Positions 8,074-17,195 are shown, counted from the first letter of the stretch. The stretch: 64,000 nt of DNA from Pseudolabrys sp. (GCA_022843325.1 JALHNV010000004.1:28815-92814); one strand, 5' to 3'. Made by a program: numbers and translations. Notes: generated by a model from the sequence alone, not told the origin.

Positions 8074-9059
8074 GGCCGCCTCCAGCGCGCGGTGATCTTG
8101 GCCAGTCCGCCGAGAATGCCGTTGGGCAGGAACATCACCACCGCCACCAGCAGCACGCCGATCCAGAAATACCAGAACTGCGGTGCGATGCCGGAAAACT
8201 GGTCGCGCGCGATCATGAAGATGGCGGCGCCGACCAGCCCGCCATAGAGGCGTCCGGCGCCGCCGAGCACCAGCATCACCAGCACGTCGGCCGAGCGCTG
8301 GAAGCTGATCGATTCCAGCGACGCGCTGTTGGTGGTCTGCGTCAGCAACGCGCCGCAGATGCCGGCGATGATGGCGGCGATGGTGTAGGCCTTGCGGATA
8401 TGGGCGCGGCTGTCGGCGCCGATCGCCGGCATGCGGTTCCAGTTCTCGCGGATGCCGCGCAGCGCCAGGCCGAACGGCGAATTGATCAGCCGCCGCGCGC
8501 AGAGAAATACAATAAAAAGGACGCCCAGCGAATACGCATAGGCCGTCTGCCCATACAGGTCGAAGCGGAATACGCCGAAGATCGGTTGCGTGCGCACGCC
8601 CTGCAATCCGTCGCTGCCGCCGGTGAGCCAGTGCGCGCTGTTGGCCACTTCGTGCGCCAACAGGCCAAGCCCGAGCGTGATCATGATCAGCGGCAGATGG
8701 CGGAAGCGCGAGATGATGAACGAGGTGCCGTAGCCGAGCAGGCCGGCCAGCGCCGCGGCCACCAGCAGGCCGGAGAACGGTTCGCCCCAGACGTACTTGG
8801 AAAACAGGCCGGCGCTGTAGGCCCCGATGCCGAAGAAGGCGGCATGGCCAAGCGACACGATGCCGGCGTAGCCGAGGATGAGATCGAGCGAGAGCGCGAA
8901 CAGCGCGGTGATGGCGATCTGGCTCGCCAGCGACAGGTAGTTCGGAAACAGCACGAAGGGCAGCAGCGTCGCCAGCCAGAACACGATCTCGAGTGGGTGC
9001 CAGCGGCCGCGCGCCAGCAGGTAGGATTGCGGTGTCACGGTGGTTGTCGGCTGGGCCAT
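8070..9059 (-). CDS. livM: branched-chain-amino-acid-type ABC permease, LivM-like
   Basis: 329 residues from ATG 9059; an in-frame start at 9095 would overlap the previous gene and is less likely. Inner-membrane subunit with about eight to ten hydrophobic segments. Family landmarks are GYAGIVSLGHAAFFGIGAYS and the coupling region ALRGIRENWNRMPAIG. It begins 2 bp after the LivH stop. Pairs with LivH to form the pore. Confidence 0.92.
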   Translation of the reverse strand: MAQPTTTVTPQSYLLARGRWHPLEIVFWLATLLPFVLFPNYLSLASQIAITALFALSLDLILGYAGIVSLGHAAFFGIGAYSAGLFSKYVWGEPFSGLLVAAALAGLLGYGTSFIISRFRHLPLIMITLGLGLLAHEVANSAHWLTGGSDGLQGVRTQPIFGVFRFDLYGQTAYAYSLGVLFIVFLCARRLINSPFGLALRGIRENWNRMPAIGADSRAHIRKAYTIAAIIAGICGALLTQTTNSASLESISFQRSADVLVMLVLGGAGRLYGGLVGAAIFMIARDQFSGIAPQFWYFWIGVLLVAVVMFLPNGILGGLAKITARWRRP

Positions 9060-9061
9060 GG

Positions 9062-9925
9062 CTAGCGTTTCCCGAACAGGCCGGCGGGCTTCCACATCAG
9101 CACCACCACCATCACCAGATAGATCAGGAAGGCGCCCAGTTCAGGCACGTAATATTTGCCGGCGATGTCGCTGATGCCGATCAGCATCGCCGCCGCGAAA
9201 GACCCGGCGATGGAGCCCAGCCCGCCGACCGAGACCACGATCAGCACATAGACGAGATACGTGAAAGAGAAGTTCGGATCGAGCCCGACGATCTCGATCG
9301 CCAGCGCGCCGCCGAGACCGGCCAGCCCCGAGCCGAGCGCGAAGGTCGAGGCGAAGGTCCAGTCGACGTCGATACCCAGGCCGCGCGCCATGCGCTGATT
9401 GTCGACCGAGGCGCGGACCTGCGCGCCGAAGCGGGTGTATTCAAGCCCGATCACCAGCGCCAGCGTCACCACCAGCGCGACGCCGATCAGGAACAGCCGG
9501 TACTTGCCGAGGTTAAGGCCGAGAAACTGCACCGAGCCGCGCAGCGCCTCCGGCGTCGAGATGGGCTGCTGGACGGTGCCGAAGATGTAGGCGGCGACCG
9601 ATACGGAAATGAAAGCCAGTCCGATGGTGAGGAGCACCTGGTCGAGGTCGCTGGCGCGGTACAGTCGCCGGTACAACAGCCGCTCCAGCACGACGCTGGT
9701 GACGGCGGCGGCGGCGAAAGCAGCCGGCAGCGTCGCCAGGAACGGCCAGCCGAACTGGTTGACCAGCGTGACGGTGACGTAGCCGCCGATCATGGCGAAG
9801 GCGCAGTGCGCCAGGTTGACGAAATTCATCAGCCCGAGCGTCACCGACAGGCCGACCGACAGCACGAACAGCAGCATCCCGTAGGCAATGCCGTCGAACA
9901 GGACGCCGAAGATCGGAGGAAGCAT
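9062..9925 (-). CDS. livH: branched-chain-amino-acid-type ABC permease, LivH-like
   Basis: 287 residues. Inner-membrane permease with the LivH landmarks SVGLSVTLGLMNFVNLAH near the N-terminus and QVRASVDNQRMARGLGID as the cytoplasmic coupling loop. It follows the binding-protein gene by about 100 bp, a typical spacing that lets the binding protein be made in excess. Confidence 0.92.
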   Translation of the reverse strand: MLPPIFGVLFDGIAYGMLLFVLSVGLSVTLGLMNFVNLAHCAFAMIGGYVTVTLVNQFGWPFLATLPAAFAAAAVTSVVLERLLYRRLYRASDLDQVLLTIGLAFISVSVAAYIFGTVQQPISTPEALRGSVQFLGLNLGKYRLFLIGVALVVTLALVIGLEYTRFGAQVRASVDNQRMARGLGIDVDWTFASTFALGSGLAGLGGALAIEIVGLDPNFSFTYLVYVLIVVSVGGLGSIAGSFAAAMLIGISDIAGKYYVPELGAFLIYLVMVVVLMWKPAGLFGKR

Positions 9926-10024
9926 GGCGGCGGCGTTTCTCTCAGGCTGACGTTATGCGACCCAGATGCACGAATGGGGCGACTGTGACAATCGCCCCAT
10001 TCGAAGCTTCCGAGCGGCGGGCGA

Positions 10025-11185
10025 TCACATGCCCTTGACGTTCTCGACCTTGTCGAACTCGACGTTGACGATCTCGCTGCCGACCTTTTCGACCTTGCGG
10101 ATATAGATGGTCTGGATCATCTCGCGGGTGGCCGGATCGATGCTGACCGGACCGCGCGGGCTGTCCCACTTCAGCTCTTTGGACGCTGCGAGCAGTGAAT
10201 CGCCATCGGTTTTGCCGCCGGACTTCTTCAGCGCTTCGTAGATCAGGTGCATGCCGTCATAGCCGCCGACCGCGAAGAAGTCGGGATTGCGCTTGAACTC
10301 GGCATTGAACGCCTTGACGAACTCGGCATTCGCCTTGTTCTTGAGATTGTAATCGTAGTGCCAGCCGCTGATACGGCCGAGCGCCAGTTCGCCGAGAGCC
10401 TTGACGGCGGTTTCATCGACCGGTTCGCCGGTCGACAGTATGTTGATTTTCTTCGGGTCCATGCCGCGTTCGGCGAAGGCTTTGCCGAGCGCCGCTGGCT
10501 GGGCGCCGCCGGGCACGAAGACGAAGATCGATTCCGGGTTGAGATCCTTGGCGCGCTGCACAAAGGCGGAGAAATCCGGGTTGGCCACCGGCATGCGCAC
10601 CGATCCGGCGATCTCGCCGCCGGCCGACTTGAAGGCGTTCTGGAAGAATTTCTCGGCGTCGATACCCGGACCGAAGTCGCTCACCATCGTGTAGACCTTC
10701 TTGGCGCCGCCTTTGGTGGCGGCCCATTTGCCGAGTGTGTCCGCGACCTGGCCGACGGTGAAGGAGGTGCGCACGATGTAGGGCGAGCGGCTGGTGATGA
10801 TGCCGGTGGCGGCGTTCATCACCACCATCAGCTTCTTGGCCTCCTCGGACACGCTGGCGGCGCCGAGCGCTTCGGGCGTCAGCGTAAAGCCGGCCAGAAT
10901 GTCGGCCTGATCGCGCACCACCAGTTCCTGCGCCAGCCGTTTGGCGACGTCGGGGTTCGGACCGCCGGTGTCCTTGCGGATGATCTCGATTTTCTTGCCG
11001 GCGACGGTGTCGCCATGCTGCTTCATGTACAGCTTGATGCCGTTGTCGATCTGGGTTGCGGTGTCGGCAAACTGGCCCGAATAGGCGCTGATAACGCCGA
11101 TTTTGACGGTGCCCTGGGCCTGCGCGGCGCCCGGCAGCAGAGCCGCCGCGAGCATGGCCGTGCCGGCGTACATCATGTGTTTCAT
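10025..11185 (-). CDS. ABC transporter substrate-binding protein, LivK/amide type
   Basis: 386 residues from ATG 11185, preceded by GGGGAGAC. A signal peptide is clear (MKHMMYAGTAMLAAALLPGAAQAQ), so it acts in the periplasm. The mature start VKIGVISAYSGQFAD and IEIIRKDTGGPNPDVAKRLAQ are typical of Peripla_BP_6/LivK proteins. It is the first gene of the minus-strand run feeding LivHMGF. Its distance from the hydrolases (about 4.5 kb, same strand) suggests one regulon. The ligand is not predictable from sequence alone. Confidence 0.9.
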   Translation of the reverse strand: MKHMMYAGTAMLAAALLPGAAQAQGTVKIGVISAYSGQFADTATQIDNGIKLYMKQHGDTVAGKKIEIIRKDTGGPNPDVAKRLAQELVVRDQADILAGFTLTPEALGAASVSEEAKKLMVVMNAATGIITSRSPYIVRTSFTVGQVADTLGKWAATKGGAKKVYTMVSDFGPGIDAEKFFQNAFKSAGGEIAGSVRMPVANPDFSAFVQRAKDLNPESIFVFVPGGAQPAALGKAFAERGMDPKKINILSTGEPVDETAVKALGELALGRISGWHYDYNLKNKANAEFVKAFNAEFKRNPDFFAVGGYDGMHLIYEALKKSGGKTDGDSLLAASKELKWDSPRGPVSIDPATREMIQTIYIRKVEKVGSEIVNVEFDKVENVKGM

Positions 11186-11466
11186 AAGGTCTCCCCTGAT
11201 CGATACGGTTGTTTGAGTATCGTTGGCACCAGAATGCCTGAGGTTGCCAGCAAAGAAAAGCGCGGCGATGCGGTGCCCGCCGGACGAAAGGACTGGTGGG
11301 CCGTGCCCATTCCGCACCGCCAAACGCAGCCTGCGGCGGATTTGCGCAATGCCCCGATTCGGGGGCGGGCCGGGGGAATGATCCTTTTCGAAAGGGCGGG
11401 CCCTGCGATATGGTGCCCGGACGATAAACAAAGGTGCCGGAGAGCGCCGCCATGGGAGGATAAAGC
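11186..11466. promoter_or_regulatory. divergent intergenic region, Liv operon / TRAP operon
   Basis: 281 bp between two divergent binding-protein genes. It must hold promoters for both, but no convincing -35/-10 pair was seen. The right edge has a good ribosome site (GGGAGGATAAAGC) for the TRAP binding protein. No regulator gene adjoins. Confidence 0.4.
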
Positions 11467-12483
11467 ATGTCTACGTCGCGCAGAACGTTTCTCAAGTCGA
11501 CCCTCGCCACCGCGGCGGCTGCCGGTTTGCCGTGGCAGCAGGCGCAGGCGCAGGGCGCCATCGAACTCAAGCTCGCCAGCTTCGTGCCGCCCTCGCACAG
11601 TATCTGGGTCGATCCCATCCTGCCGTGGTCCAAGGCCGTCGCCGAGCGCAGCGGTGGCAAAATGACCATGCGGCTGTTTCCCTCGATGCAACTCGGCGGC
11701 AAGCCGCCGGAGCTGTACCGGCAAATGGAGCAGGGGATCGCTGATATCGTCTTCACGCTGCCGGGTTACACCTCGGGCGACTTCCCGATGCTGTCGATGT
11801 CGGAATTACCCGGCACCGCCGATAGCGCCGAAGACGGCACCCGCAAGCTCTGGGCGAACGCCAAATTTTTCGAAAAGGAATTGGCCGCGGCCAAGGTGCT
11901 GATGCTGTGGAATTCGGATACCGCCGGTCTGATGAGCCGCGAAAAGCCGATCCGCACGCTTGAAGACATGAAGGGGATGCGCATCCGCACGCCGTCGGCG
12001 GCGCAGTCGGCTCAGCTTGAGGCGCTCGGAGCGATCCCGGTCAGCATGCCGGTTACCCAGATATACAACTCGCTCGAACGCGGCGTAATCGACGCCACCA
12101 TGATCCCGATGTCGGCGATGCTGGACTTCAAGCTGATCGAGGTGGTTAAGCACCTGACCATCAATGCCCCGCTTGGCCGCTCGCCTTTCATCGTGTCGAT
12201 GAACCGGAAGCGTTACGAAGGCCTGCCGGCCGACATGAAGAAGATCATCGACGACACCACGGGTCTCGAGATGAGTCTGGGCGGCGCGCGCAGTTACGAC
12301 AAGAAGAACGTCGAGGCGGTTAATCTCGCCAAGAAGGAGCGCGAGGTCTACTTGCTGCCCGCCGCAGAGCAAAAGCGCTGGCTTGGCGTCTTCCAGCCGG
12401 TGATCAAGGCGGCGGCGGAAGAAAACGACAAAAAGGGTCTGCCCGGCAGTGAGTTCATCAAGACCTACAAGCTCGTGAGCTGA
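11467..12483 (+). CDS. dctP: TRAP transporter substrate-binding protein (DctP family)
   Basis: 338 residues. The N-terminus MSTSRRTFLKSTLATAAAAG is a twin-arginine (Tat) signal, so the protein is exported folded to the periplasm. The mature part shows the DctP pattern: ELKLASFVPPSHSIW, GGKMTMRLFPSMQLGG, GMRIRTPSAAQSAQLEALG and ERGVIDATMIPMSA. TRAP systems use ion gradients to import organic acids. Both membrane subunits follow. Ligand unknown. Confidence 0.93.
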   Translation: MSTSRRTFLKSTLATAAAAGLPWQQAQAQGAIELKLASFVPPSHSIWVDPILPWSKAVAERSGGKMTMRLFPSMQLGGKPPELYRQMEQGIADIVFTLPGYTSGDFPMLSMSELPGTADSAEDGTRKLWANAKFFEKELAAAKVLMLWNSDTAGLMSREKPIRTLEDMKGMRIRTPSAAQSAQLEALGAIPVSMPVTQIYNSLERGVIDATMIPMSAMLDFKLIEVVKHLTINAPLGRSPFIVSMNRKRYEGLPADMKKIIDDTTGLEMSLGGARSYDKKNVEAVNLAKKEREVYLLPAAEQKRWLGVFQPVIKAAAEENDKKGLPGSEFIKTYKLVS

Positions 12484-12521
12484 AATCTCTGCGTGGAAGT
12501 CAGCAGGAGCCTGGCCGCGAT

Positions 12522-12538
12522 CCGTTCCATTGGAACGG
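12522..12538. promoter_or_regulatory. perfect 8-bp inverted repeat between dctP and dctQ
   Basis: CCGTTCCA and TGGAACGG are separated by one base, in the 120-bp gap after dctP. It could stabilise the upstream transcript end, so that binding protein exceeds permease, or be an operator. No T-run follows, so it is not a classical terminator. Confidence 0.45.
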
Positions 12539-12603
12539 GTCGTGCGCCGGCAGCCTTGGGGCGCGGCATGATTGGGCCGTGAAATCCGTGGGGGAAGAAA
12601 GCG

Positions 12604-13086
12604 ATGGCGGAGCACTTTGACCGCTTCCTGCGTCTGCTTGCGCTGGCATCCGGCGTCGTCCTGATTGCGCTGACGCTTTTCACTGTTGCGGATGTCATCC
12701 TGCGCTATGTCTTCAACGCGCCGCTGCGAAGCGTCTTCGAGTTCACCGAATTCTGTATGGCGCTGATTGTGTTTCTTGCGCTCGCCTATACCGGCCGGAC
12801 CGGCGGACACATTGCAGTCGATGTATTTTCGAAGTGGCTGGACGTGCCGCGCCTGCGGTACCTCCCGGCCATTCTCGCCTTTATGGGGGCCGCGCTGTTT
12901 GCGTTGATCGCCTACCGGACTCTGCTCGAGACGATCTCCACTTTCGGCCAGTTCAGCAACATGCTGCGCTGGCCGCATTTTCCCTTTCGCTTCACCGTCG
13001 CGTTCGGCTCGGCCATGTTCTCAGTGGTGCTGCTGATCGAGGCGGTCCAGTCCTGTCGCGCGCGGCCGGCCAAGGAAACGCAGTAA
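12604..13086 (+). CDS. dctQ: TRAP transporter small permease (DctQ family)
   Basis: 160 residues, four predicted membrane segments. DctQ landmarks: LRYVFNAPLRSVFEFTEFCM and ALAYTGRTGGHIAVDVF. A GGGGGAAG ribosome site precedes the ATG. Its TAA overlaps the start of the large permease gene by one base. Confidence 0.92.
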   Translation: MAEHFDRFLRLLALASGVVLIALTLFTVADVILRYVFNAPLRSVFEFTEFCMALIVFLALAYTGRTGGHIAVDVFSKWLDVPRLRYLPAILAFMGAALFALIAYRTLLETISTFGQFSNMLRWPHFPFRFTVAFGSAMFSVVLLIEAVQSCRARPAKETQ

Positions 13087-14393
13087 TGGATCCCGCCACG
13101 ATCGGTCTGGCCGGCGTCGTTGTGATGCTGGTGCTTCTCGCGCTGCGTATGCCGATCGGCATCGCGATGCTGCTGGTCGGCGCTTGCGGATTTGCGATCC
13201 TGCACGGCGTGCAGCCGGCTTTGTTCATGCTCGGCAGCTACCCTTACGGTTACGCCGCGGTTTACGAACTGGCGGTTATTCCGCTGTTTGTCTTGATGGG
13301 GAACGCCGCTTCGGTTTCGGGTATGGGCCGCGATCTCTATTCCGCTGCCTATGCCTGGGTCGGGCATTGGCGCGGCGGCCTGTCGTCGGCGACCATTGTG
13401 TCCTGCGCGGGCTTTGCCGCGGTGTCGGGCTCGAGCGTCGCTTCCGCCGTCACCATGGGCCGCATCTGCCTGCCCGAGATGAAGCGCTACAATTACGACG
13501 ACGGGCTGGCCACGGGCACCGTCGCGGCGGGTGGCACACTCGGAATTCTGATTCCCCCAAGCACGGCGTTCATCATCTACGCCATCCTCACCGAACAATC
13601 GATCGGGCGGTTGTTGCTGGCGGGATTCCTGCCGGGCCTGCTGTTGACCGTGTTGTTCGTCATCACGATCACGGTATGGGCCCGCTTCCGGCCGGAGATT
13701 GGCCCTCCCGGCCCGGTGGCGACCCGTCAGGAGCGGGTAAGAACGCTGGTCAAGGCCGGCCCGATGATTTCGATTGTTATCGCCACCATCGGCGGCATCT
13801 ATCTCGGCGTGTTTACGCCGTCGGAGGCCGCGGCGGTCGGCGCCTTCCTTGCGATTTTGTATGCCTTCTACAAACGCTCGCTCACGGGCGAAACGATGCA
13901 GTTCGTTTTGCTGGAAACGGTCAAGACGACCTCCTTCGTCTTCCTTATTCTGATCGGCGCGCTGGTGTTCGGGCCGTTTCTCGCGCTCAGCGGCTTGCCG
14001 CAGCAGTTCGCGTCCTGGCTGATCTCGTTCGACCTGCCGCCCCTCGCAGTTCTCAGCATCCTGCTGGCGCTGTACATCTTCCTCGGAATGTTTCTCGAGG
14101 GCTTTGCGATGCTGGTGCTGACGTTGCCCATCGTCATTCCGATCGTCGAGGCGCTGGGTTACGATCTGATCTGGTTCGGCGTGCTGATGGTCATCGTCCT
14201 TGAAATGGGCCTGATCAGCCCGCCGGTCGGGATTAACGTGTTCGTGGTCAAAGGGCTGGTGCCGGACGTGCCGCTTAGCAAGGTATTTGCCGGCATTCTG
14301 CCGTTCTGGCTCGCCATGTTCGTGGCGCTCGTGCTTCTGATCGCGTTCCCGGACATCGCGCTGATCGTGCCCAACACGATGATCGGCAAGTAG
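13086..14393 (+). CDS. dctM: TRAP transporter large permease (DctM family)
   Basis: 435 residues from ATG 13086, whose A is the last base of the dctQ stop; the longer upstream open frame is a shadow of dctQ. Around a dozen membrane segments. Landmarks: PLFVLMGNAASVSGMGRDLY, GTVAAGGTLGILIPPST and GVFTPSEAAAVGAFLA. Ends with GLISPPVGINVFVVKGL, as in DctM. Together with dctPQ it forms a complete TRAP importer. Confidence 0.94.
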   Translation: MDPATIGLAGVVVMLVLLALRMPIGIAMLLVGACGFAILHGVQPALFMLGSYPYGYAAVYELAVIPLFVLMGNAASVSGMGRDLYSAAYAWVGHWRGGLSSATIVSCAGFAAVSGSSVASAVTMGRICLPEMKRYNYDDGLATGTVAAGGTLGILIPPSTAFIIYAILTEQSIGRLLLAGFLPGLLLTVLFVITITVWARFRPEIGPPGPVATRQERVRTLVKAGPMISIVIATIGGIYLGVFTPSEAAAVGAFLAILYAFYKRSLTGETMQFVLLETVKTTSFVFLILIGALVFGPFLALSGLPQQFASWLISFDLPPLAVLSILLALYIFLGMFLEGFAMLVLTLPIVIPIVEALGYDLIWFGVLMVIVLEMGLISPPVGINVFVVKGLVPDVPLSKVFAGILPFWLAMFVALVLLIAFPDIALIVPNTMIGK

Positions 14394-14480
14394 CTTCGCG
14401 AACCCGAGGGGCGCGGCCAGTTGGACAAAAAAAGCGCCGCAGGGCGGGCCCCGTAACGCTGTTTTCGTGGTGTCCGGCGG

Positions 14481-15350
14481 TCACGCCAGCGAGAGCGTCG
14501 CCTGTTCGTATTGTCCTTTACCCATACTCCCTTCGGGAAAGATTCCGTGGGACGCGATCCACTCGAAGGACTCTTCGTACACTTCCTTTGTGTAGGGCTC
14601 GAACACCAGGCGTTCGCCGGGCCCCCAGCGCCGCGTATCCATCCGGGCGTGGAAACGGTCGGGAAACTCGTTCTTGTAGTAGTGGGTATAAAGCTCGGGC
14701 CTCAGGTCGATGTCGCGCTGGGCGCGGCGCAGCGCGCGGAAGAATTTACGTAGCTCCTCCGGATCGGGATCGCCATGGATCATCGTCCCGATCATGAAGG
14801 TGGCGTCGATCACCTTGCGGTAGCCGAGCTGCTCGGCGAAGTAATAGGGCCCGTTGAACAGATGCACGGCCGGCGCAGTCCCGTCGAACAGGTGCTCCAT
14901 CCGTTTGAACAGCATGCCGGTCTCGTAGCGCAGGTTGATCTCCTCCGGCTTCAGGTAGGTCTCCAGCGCCTGTACCGTCGCGTAGTGGCTGCCGGACTGG
15001 AAGCCGACAGAAATCGGAACCCCGGCGAGATCGGCCGGCGTCTTGATGGCGGAATCCGGCGGCACGAAAATGCCGGCGGTCGCCACCGAATAGACGTCAG
15101 TGAGCATGCGGCCGTGACCGTTCGAAGCGGCGACGTTGACCGTCCAGTGGCAGGCGCAGGACACGTTGGCCTTGCGGCCTTCCTCGAATGACTGAAAGGC
15201 GCCTTTGGAGCCCTTGTCGTGCTGCTTGCCATCGGAGGCTCGCATCAGTTCGCGGAATTCGTAATCGAGGCCTTCTTCGGTGAAATAGCCTTTCTCGTCG
15301 GCCACCCACTCCTGCAAGCGGAAATGCGGTTCGATGATGAACTTGGCCAT
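14481..15350 (-). CDS. NMT1/THI5-like solute-binding-fold protein without signal peptide
   Basis: 289 residues from ATG 15350, preceded by a strong GGAGGAACACC site. The fold is that of type-II periplasmic binding proteins of the nitrate/taurine/THI5 group (RLQEWVADEKGYFTEEGLDY, IKTPADLAGVPISVG, FQSGSHYATVQALETYL). No export signal is present: the protein starts MAKFIIEPHFRL, so it probably stays in the cytoplasm. A CAC-H cluster (Cys65, Cys67, His68 in NVSCACHW) is unusual for a transport protein. No permease or ATPase gene adjoins. It could be an enzyme or sensor using this fold. Function unknown. Confidence 0.75.
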   Translation of the reverse strand: MAKFIIEPHFRLQEWVADEKGYFTEEGLDYEFRELMRASDGKQHDKGSKGAFQSFEEGRKANVSCACHWTVNVAASNGHGRMLTDVYSVATAGIFVPPDSAIKTPADLAGVPISVGFQSGSHYATVQALETYLKPEEINLRYETGMLFKRMEHLFDGTAPAVHLFNGPYYFAEQLGYRKVIDATFMIGTMIHGDPDPEELRKFFRALRRAQRDIDLRPELYTHYYKNEFPDRFHARMDTRRWGPGERLVFEPYTKEVYEESFEWIASHGIFPEGSMGKGQYEQATLSLA

Positions 15351-15371
15351 GGTGTTCCTCCGATTTTTGAT

Positions 15372-15452
15372 CCCGGCCTCCCATGGTCCGGGCCGCGCGG
15401 CGACGACGAGGTTATCCTTGGCCGTCAGCGATGCAAACACCTCCTGCTCCCG
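15372..15452 (-). pseudogene. relic of a LivF-type ABC ATPase gene
   Basis: About 27 codons on the minus strand read REQEVFASLTAKDNL... then VVAARPGPWEAG. The intact LivF at 6588-7310 has EREVFPSLTVEENLTVASRP followed by GPWD, so the match is nearly continuous. The frame meets a stop upstream (about 15470s) and runs into the leader of the next gene, so only the middle of the ATPase gene survives. This implies that a Liv-type operon once lay here and was deleted. Confidence 0.7.
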
Positions 15453-15559
15453 CCCGGAGGGCGCCGGCGAAGGTTATCGGGCCGGACACGTCGACCCGAT
15501 TGCCAATCCGGCGCCCGGCCCGCACAGTACCCGGCCAGACCGGGACCCTCTAGAACCTC

Positions 15560-17185
15560 ATGACCGACGCGACACCGATCGACGGCGATTTCGACTACAT
15601 CATTGTTGGCGCGGGCTCGGCCGGCTGCGTGCTGGCCAACCGGCTGTCGGCCGACCCGTCCAAGCGCGTGCTGCTGCTTGAAGCCGGCGGCCGCGACAAT
15701 TGGATCTGGTTTCACATTCCGGTCGGCTACCTCTACGCCATCGGCAATCCGCGCGCCGACTGGATGTTCAAGACCGAGCCGGAGCCCGGCCTCAACGGCC
15801 GCAGCCTGAACTATCCGCGCGGCAAGGTGCTCGGCGGCTCGTCGGCCATCAACGGCATGATCTACATGCTCGGCCAGGCGACCGACTACGACCAGTGGCG
15901 CCAGCTCGGCCTGCCGGGCTGGTCGTGGGACGACGTGCGGCCGTTCTTCCGCAAGCACGTCGATCACTTCATCAAGGGTGACGCGCATGCCGCCGGCGGA
16001 GAATGGCGGGTCGAGCAGCAGCGGCTGTCGTGGGAAATCCTCGAGGCGTTTCGCGCCGCCGCCGTGCAATACGGCATTCCCGCGGTGCCGGATTTCAACA
16101 CCGGCGACAACGAGGGCATCTGCTACTTCCACGTCAACCAGCGGCGCGGCCGGCGCTGGTCCGCTGCGCGCGGATTTCTCAGGCCGGTGTTGCACCGGCA
16201 GAACCTTCGGGTTGAATCCGGCTGTCTCGCCGAGGCGATCGAGTTTACCGGCCGCCGCGCCACTGGCGTGCGCTTCCGGCAGAATGGCGCACTGCGCAGC
16301 GCCCGCGCCCGCGGCGAGGTCATTCTCTCGGCCGGAGCGATCGGCTCGCCGCACTTGCTCCTGCTGTCGGGCGTCGGTCCCGCCGCGCATCTCGGCGAAC
16401 ACAGCATTCCTCTGCTGCTCGACCGGCCCGGCGTCGGCGCCAATCTGCAGGATCACCTGCAGCTGCGCACCATCTTCAAGGTGTCCGGTGTCAAGACGCT
16501 GAACGCCATGAGCGCGTCGGCCTTCGGCAAGCTGACCATGGGCATGGATTATGTGTTCCGCCGCCGTGGGCCGATGACCATGGCGCCATCGCAACTCGGC
16601 GCTTTCACGAAGTCCGATCCCGGTCAGGACCGTGCCAACATCCAGTATCACGTTCAGCCGCTGTCGCTCGACCGCTTCGGCGAACCGCTGCATGCGTTCC
16701 CGGCCTTCACCGCGAGCGTCGCCAATGTGCGGCCGACGTCGCGCGGCACGCTGTCGCTGCGCTCGGGCGATCCAGCGGCGGCGCCGAAGATCGCCCCGAA
16801 TTATCTGTCCACGCCGGAGGACCGCCGCGTCGCGGCCGATTCGATCCGCGTCACGCGCGCGATCGTGGCGCAGCCGGCGCTGCGGAAATACGCGCCGGTC
16901 GAATATCTGCCGGGCGCGGGCGTTTCCAGCGATGACGAGGCGGCCCTGGAGAAGGCCGCCGGCGATATCGGCACCACGATTTTCCATCCGGTTGGCACGG
17001 CCCGCATGGGCCGTGATGACGATCCGCGCGCGGTGGTCGATGCGCGGCTGCGCGTCATCGGCGTCGACGGCCTGCGCGTCATCGACGCCTCCGTGATGCC
17101 CTCGATCACCTCGGGCAACACCAACTCGCCGACCATGATGATCGCGGAGAAGGGCGCCGCGATGATTGTGGAGGACAGGAGGTAG
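15560..17185 (+). CDS. GMC-family FAD oxidoreductase (choline dehydrogenase-like)
   Basis: 541 residues. The N-terminal FAD motif is DYIIVGAGSAGCVLANRL with the second part VLLLEAGG; GMC signature 1 is PRGKVLGGSSAINGMIYMLG and signature 2 is GAIGSPHLLLLSGVGP. The catalytic His region is TIFHPVGTARMG and the last Asn/Pro motif is SGNTNSPTMMIAEKGA. Such enzymes oxidise primary alcohols to aldehydes, passing electrons to a carrier or oxygen. The alcohol substrate is not predictable. It is monocistronic, and a palindromic repeat pair follows it. Confidence 0.93.
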   Translation: MTDATPIDGDFDYIIVGAGSAGCVLANRLSADPSKRVLLLEAGGRDNWIWFHIPVGYLYAIGNPRADWMFKTEPEPGLNGRSLNYPRGKVLGGSSAINGMIYMLGQATDYDQWRQLGLPGWSWDDVRPFFRKHVDHFIKGDAHAAGGEWRVEQQRLSWEILEAFRAAAVQYGIPAVPDFNTGDNEGICYFHVNQRRGRRWSAARGFLRPVLHRQNLRVESGCLAEAIEFTGRRATGVRFRQNGALRSARARGEVILSAGAIGSPHLLLLSGVGPAAHLGEHSIPLLLDRPGVGANLQDHLQLRTIFKVSGVKTLNAMSASAFGKLTMGMDYVFRRRGPMTMAPSQLGAFTKSDPGQDRANIQYHVQPLSLDRFGEPLHAFPAFTASVANVRPTSRGTLSLRSGDPAAAPKIAPNYLSTPEDRRVAADSIRVTRAIVAQPALRKYAPVEYLPGAGVSSDDEAALEKAAGDIGTTIFHPVGTARMGRDDDPRAVVDARLRVIGVDGLRVIDASVMPSITSGNTNSPTMMIAEKGAAMIVEDRR

Positions 17186-17195
17186 CGTTTATCTC

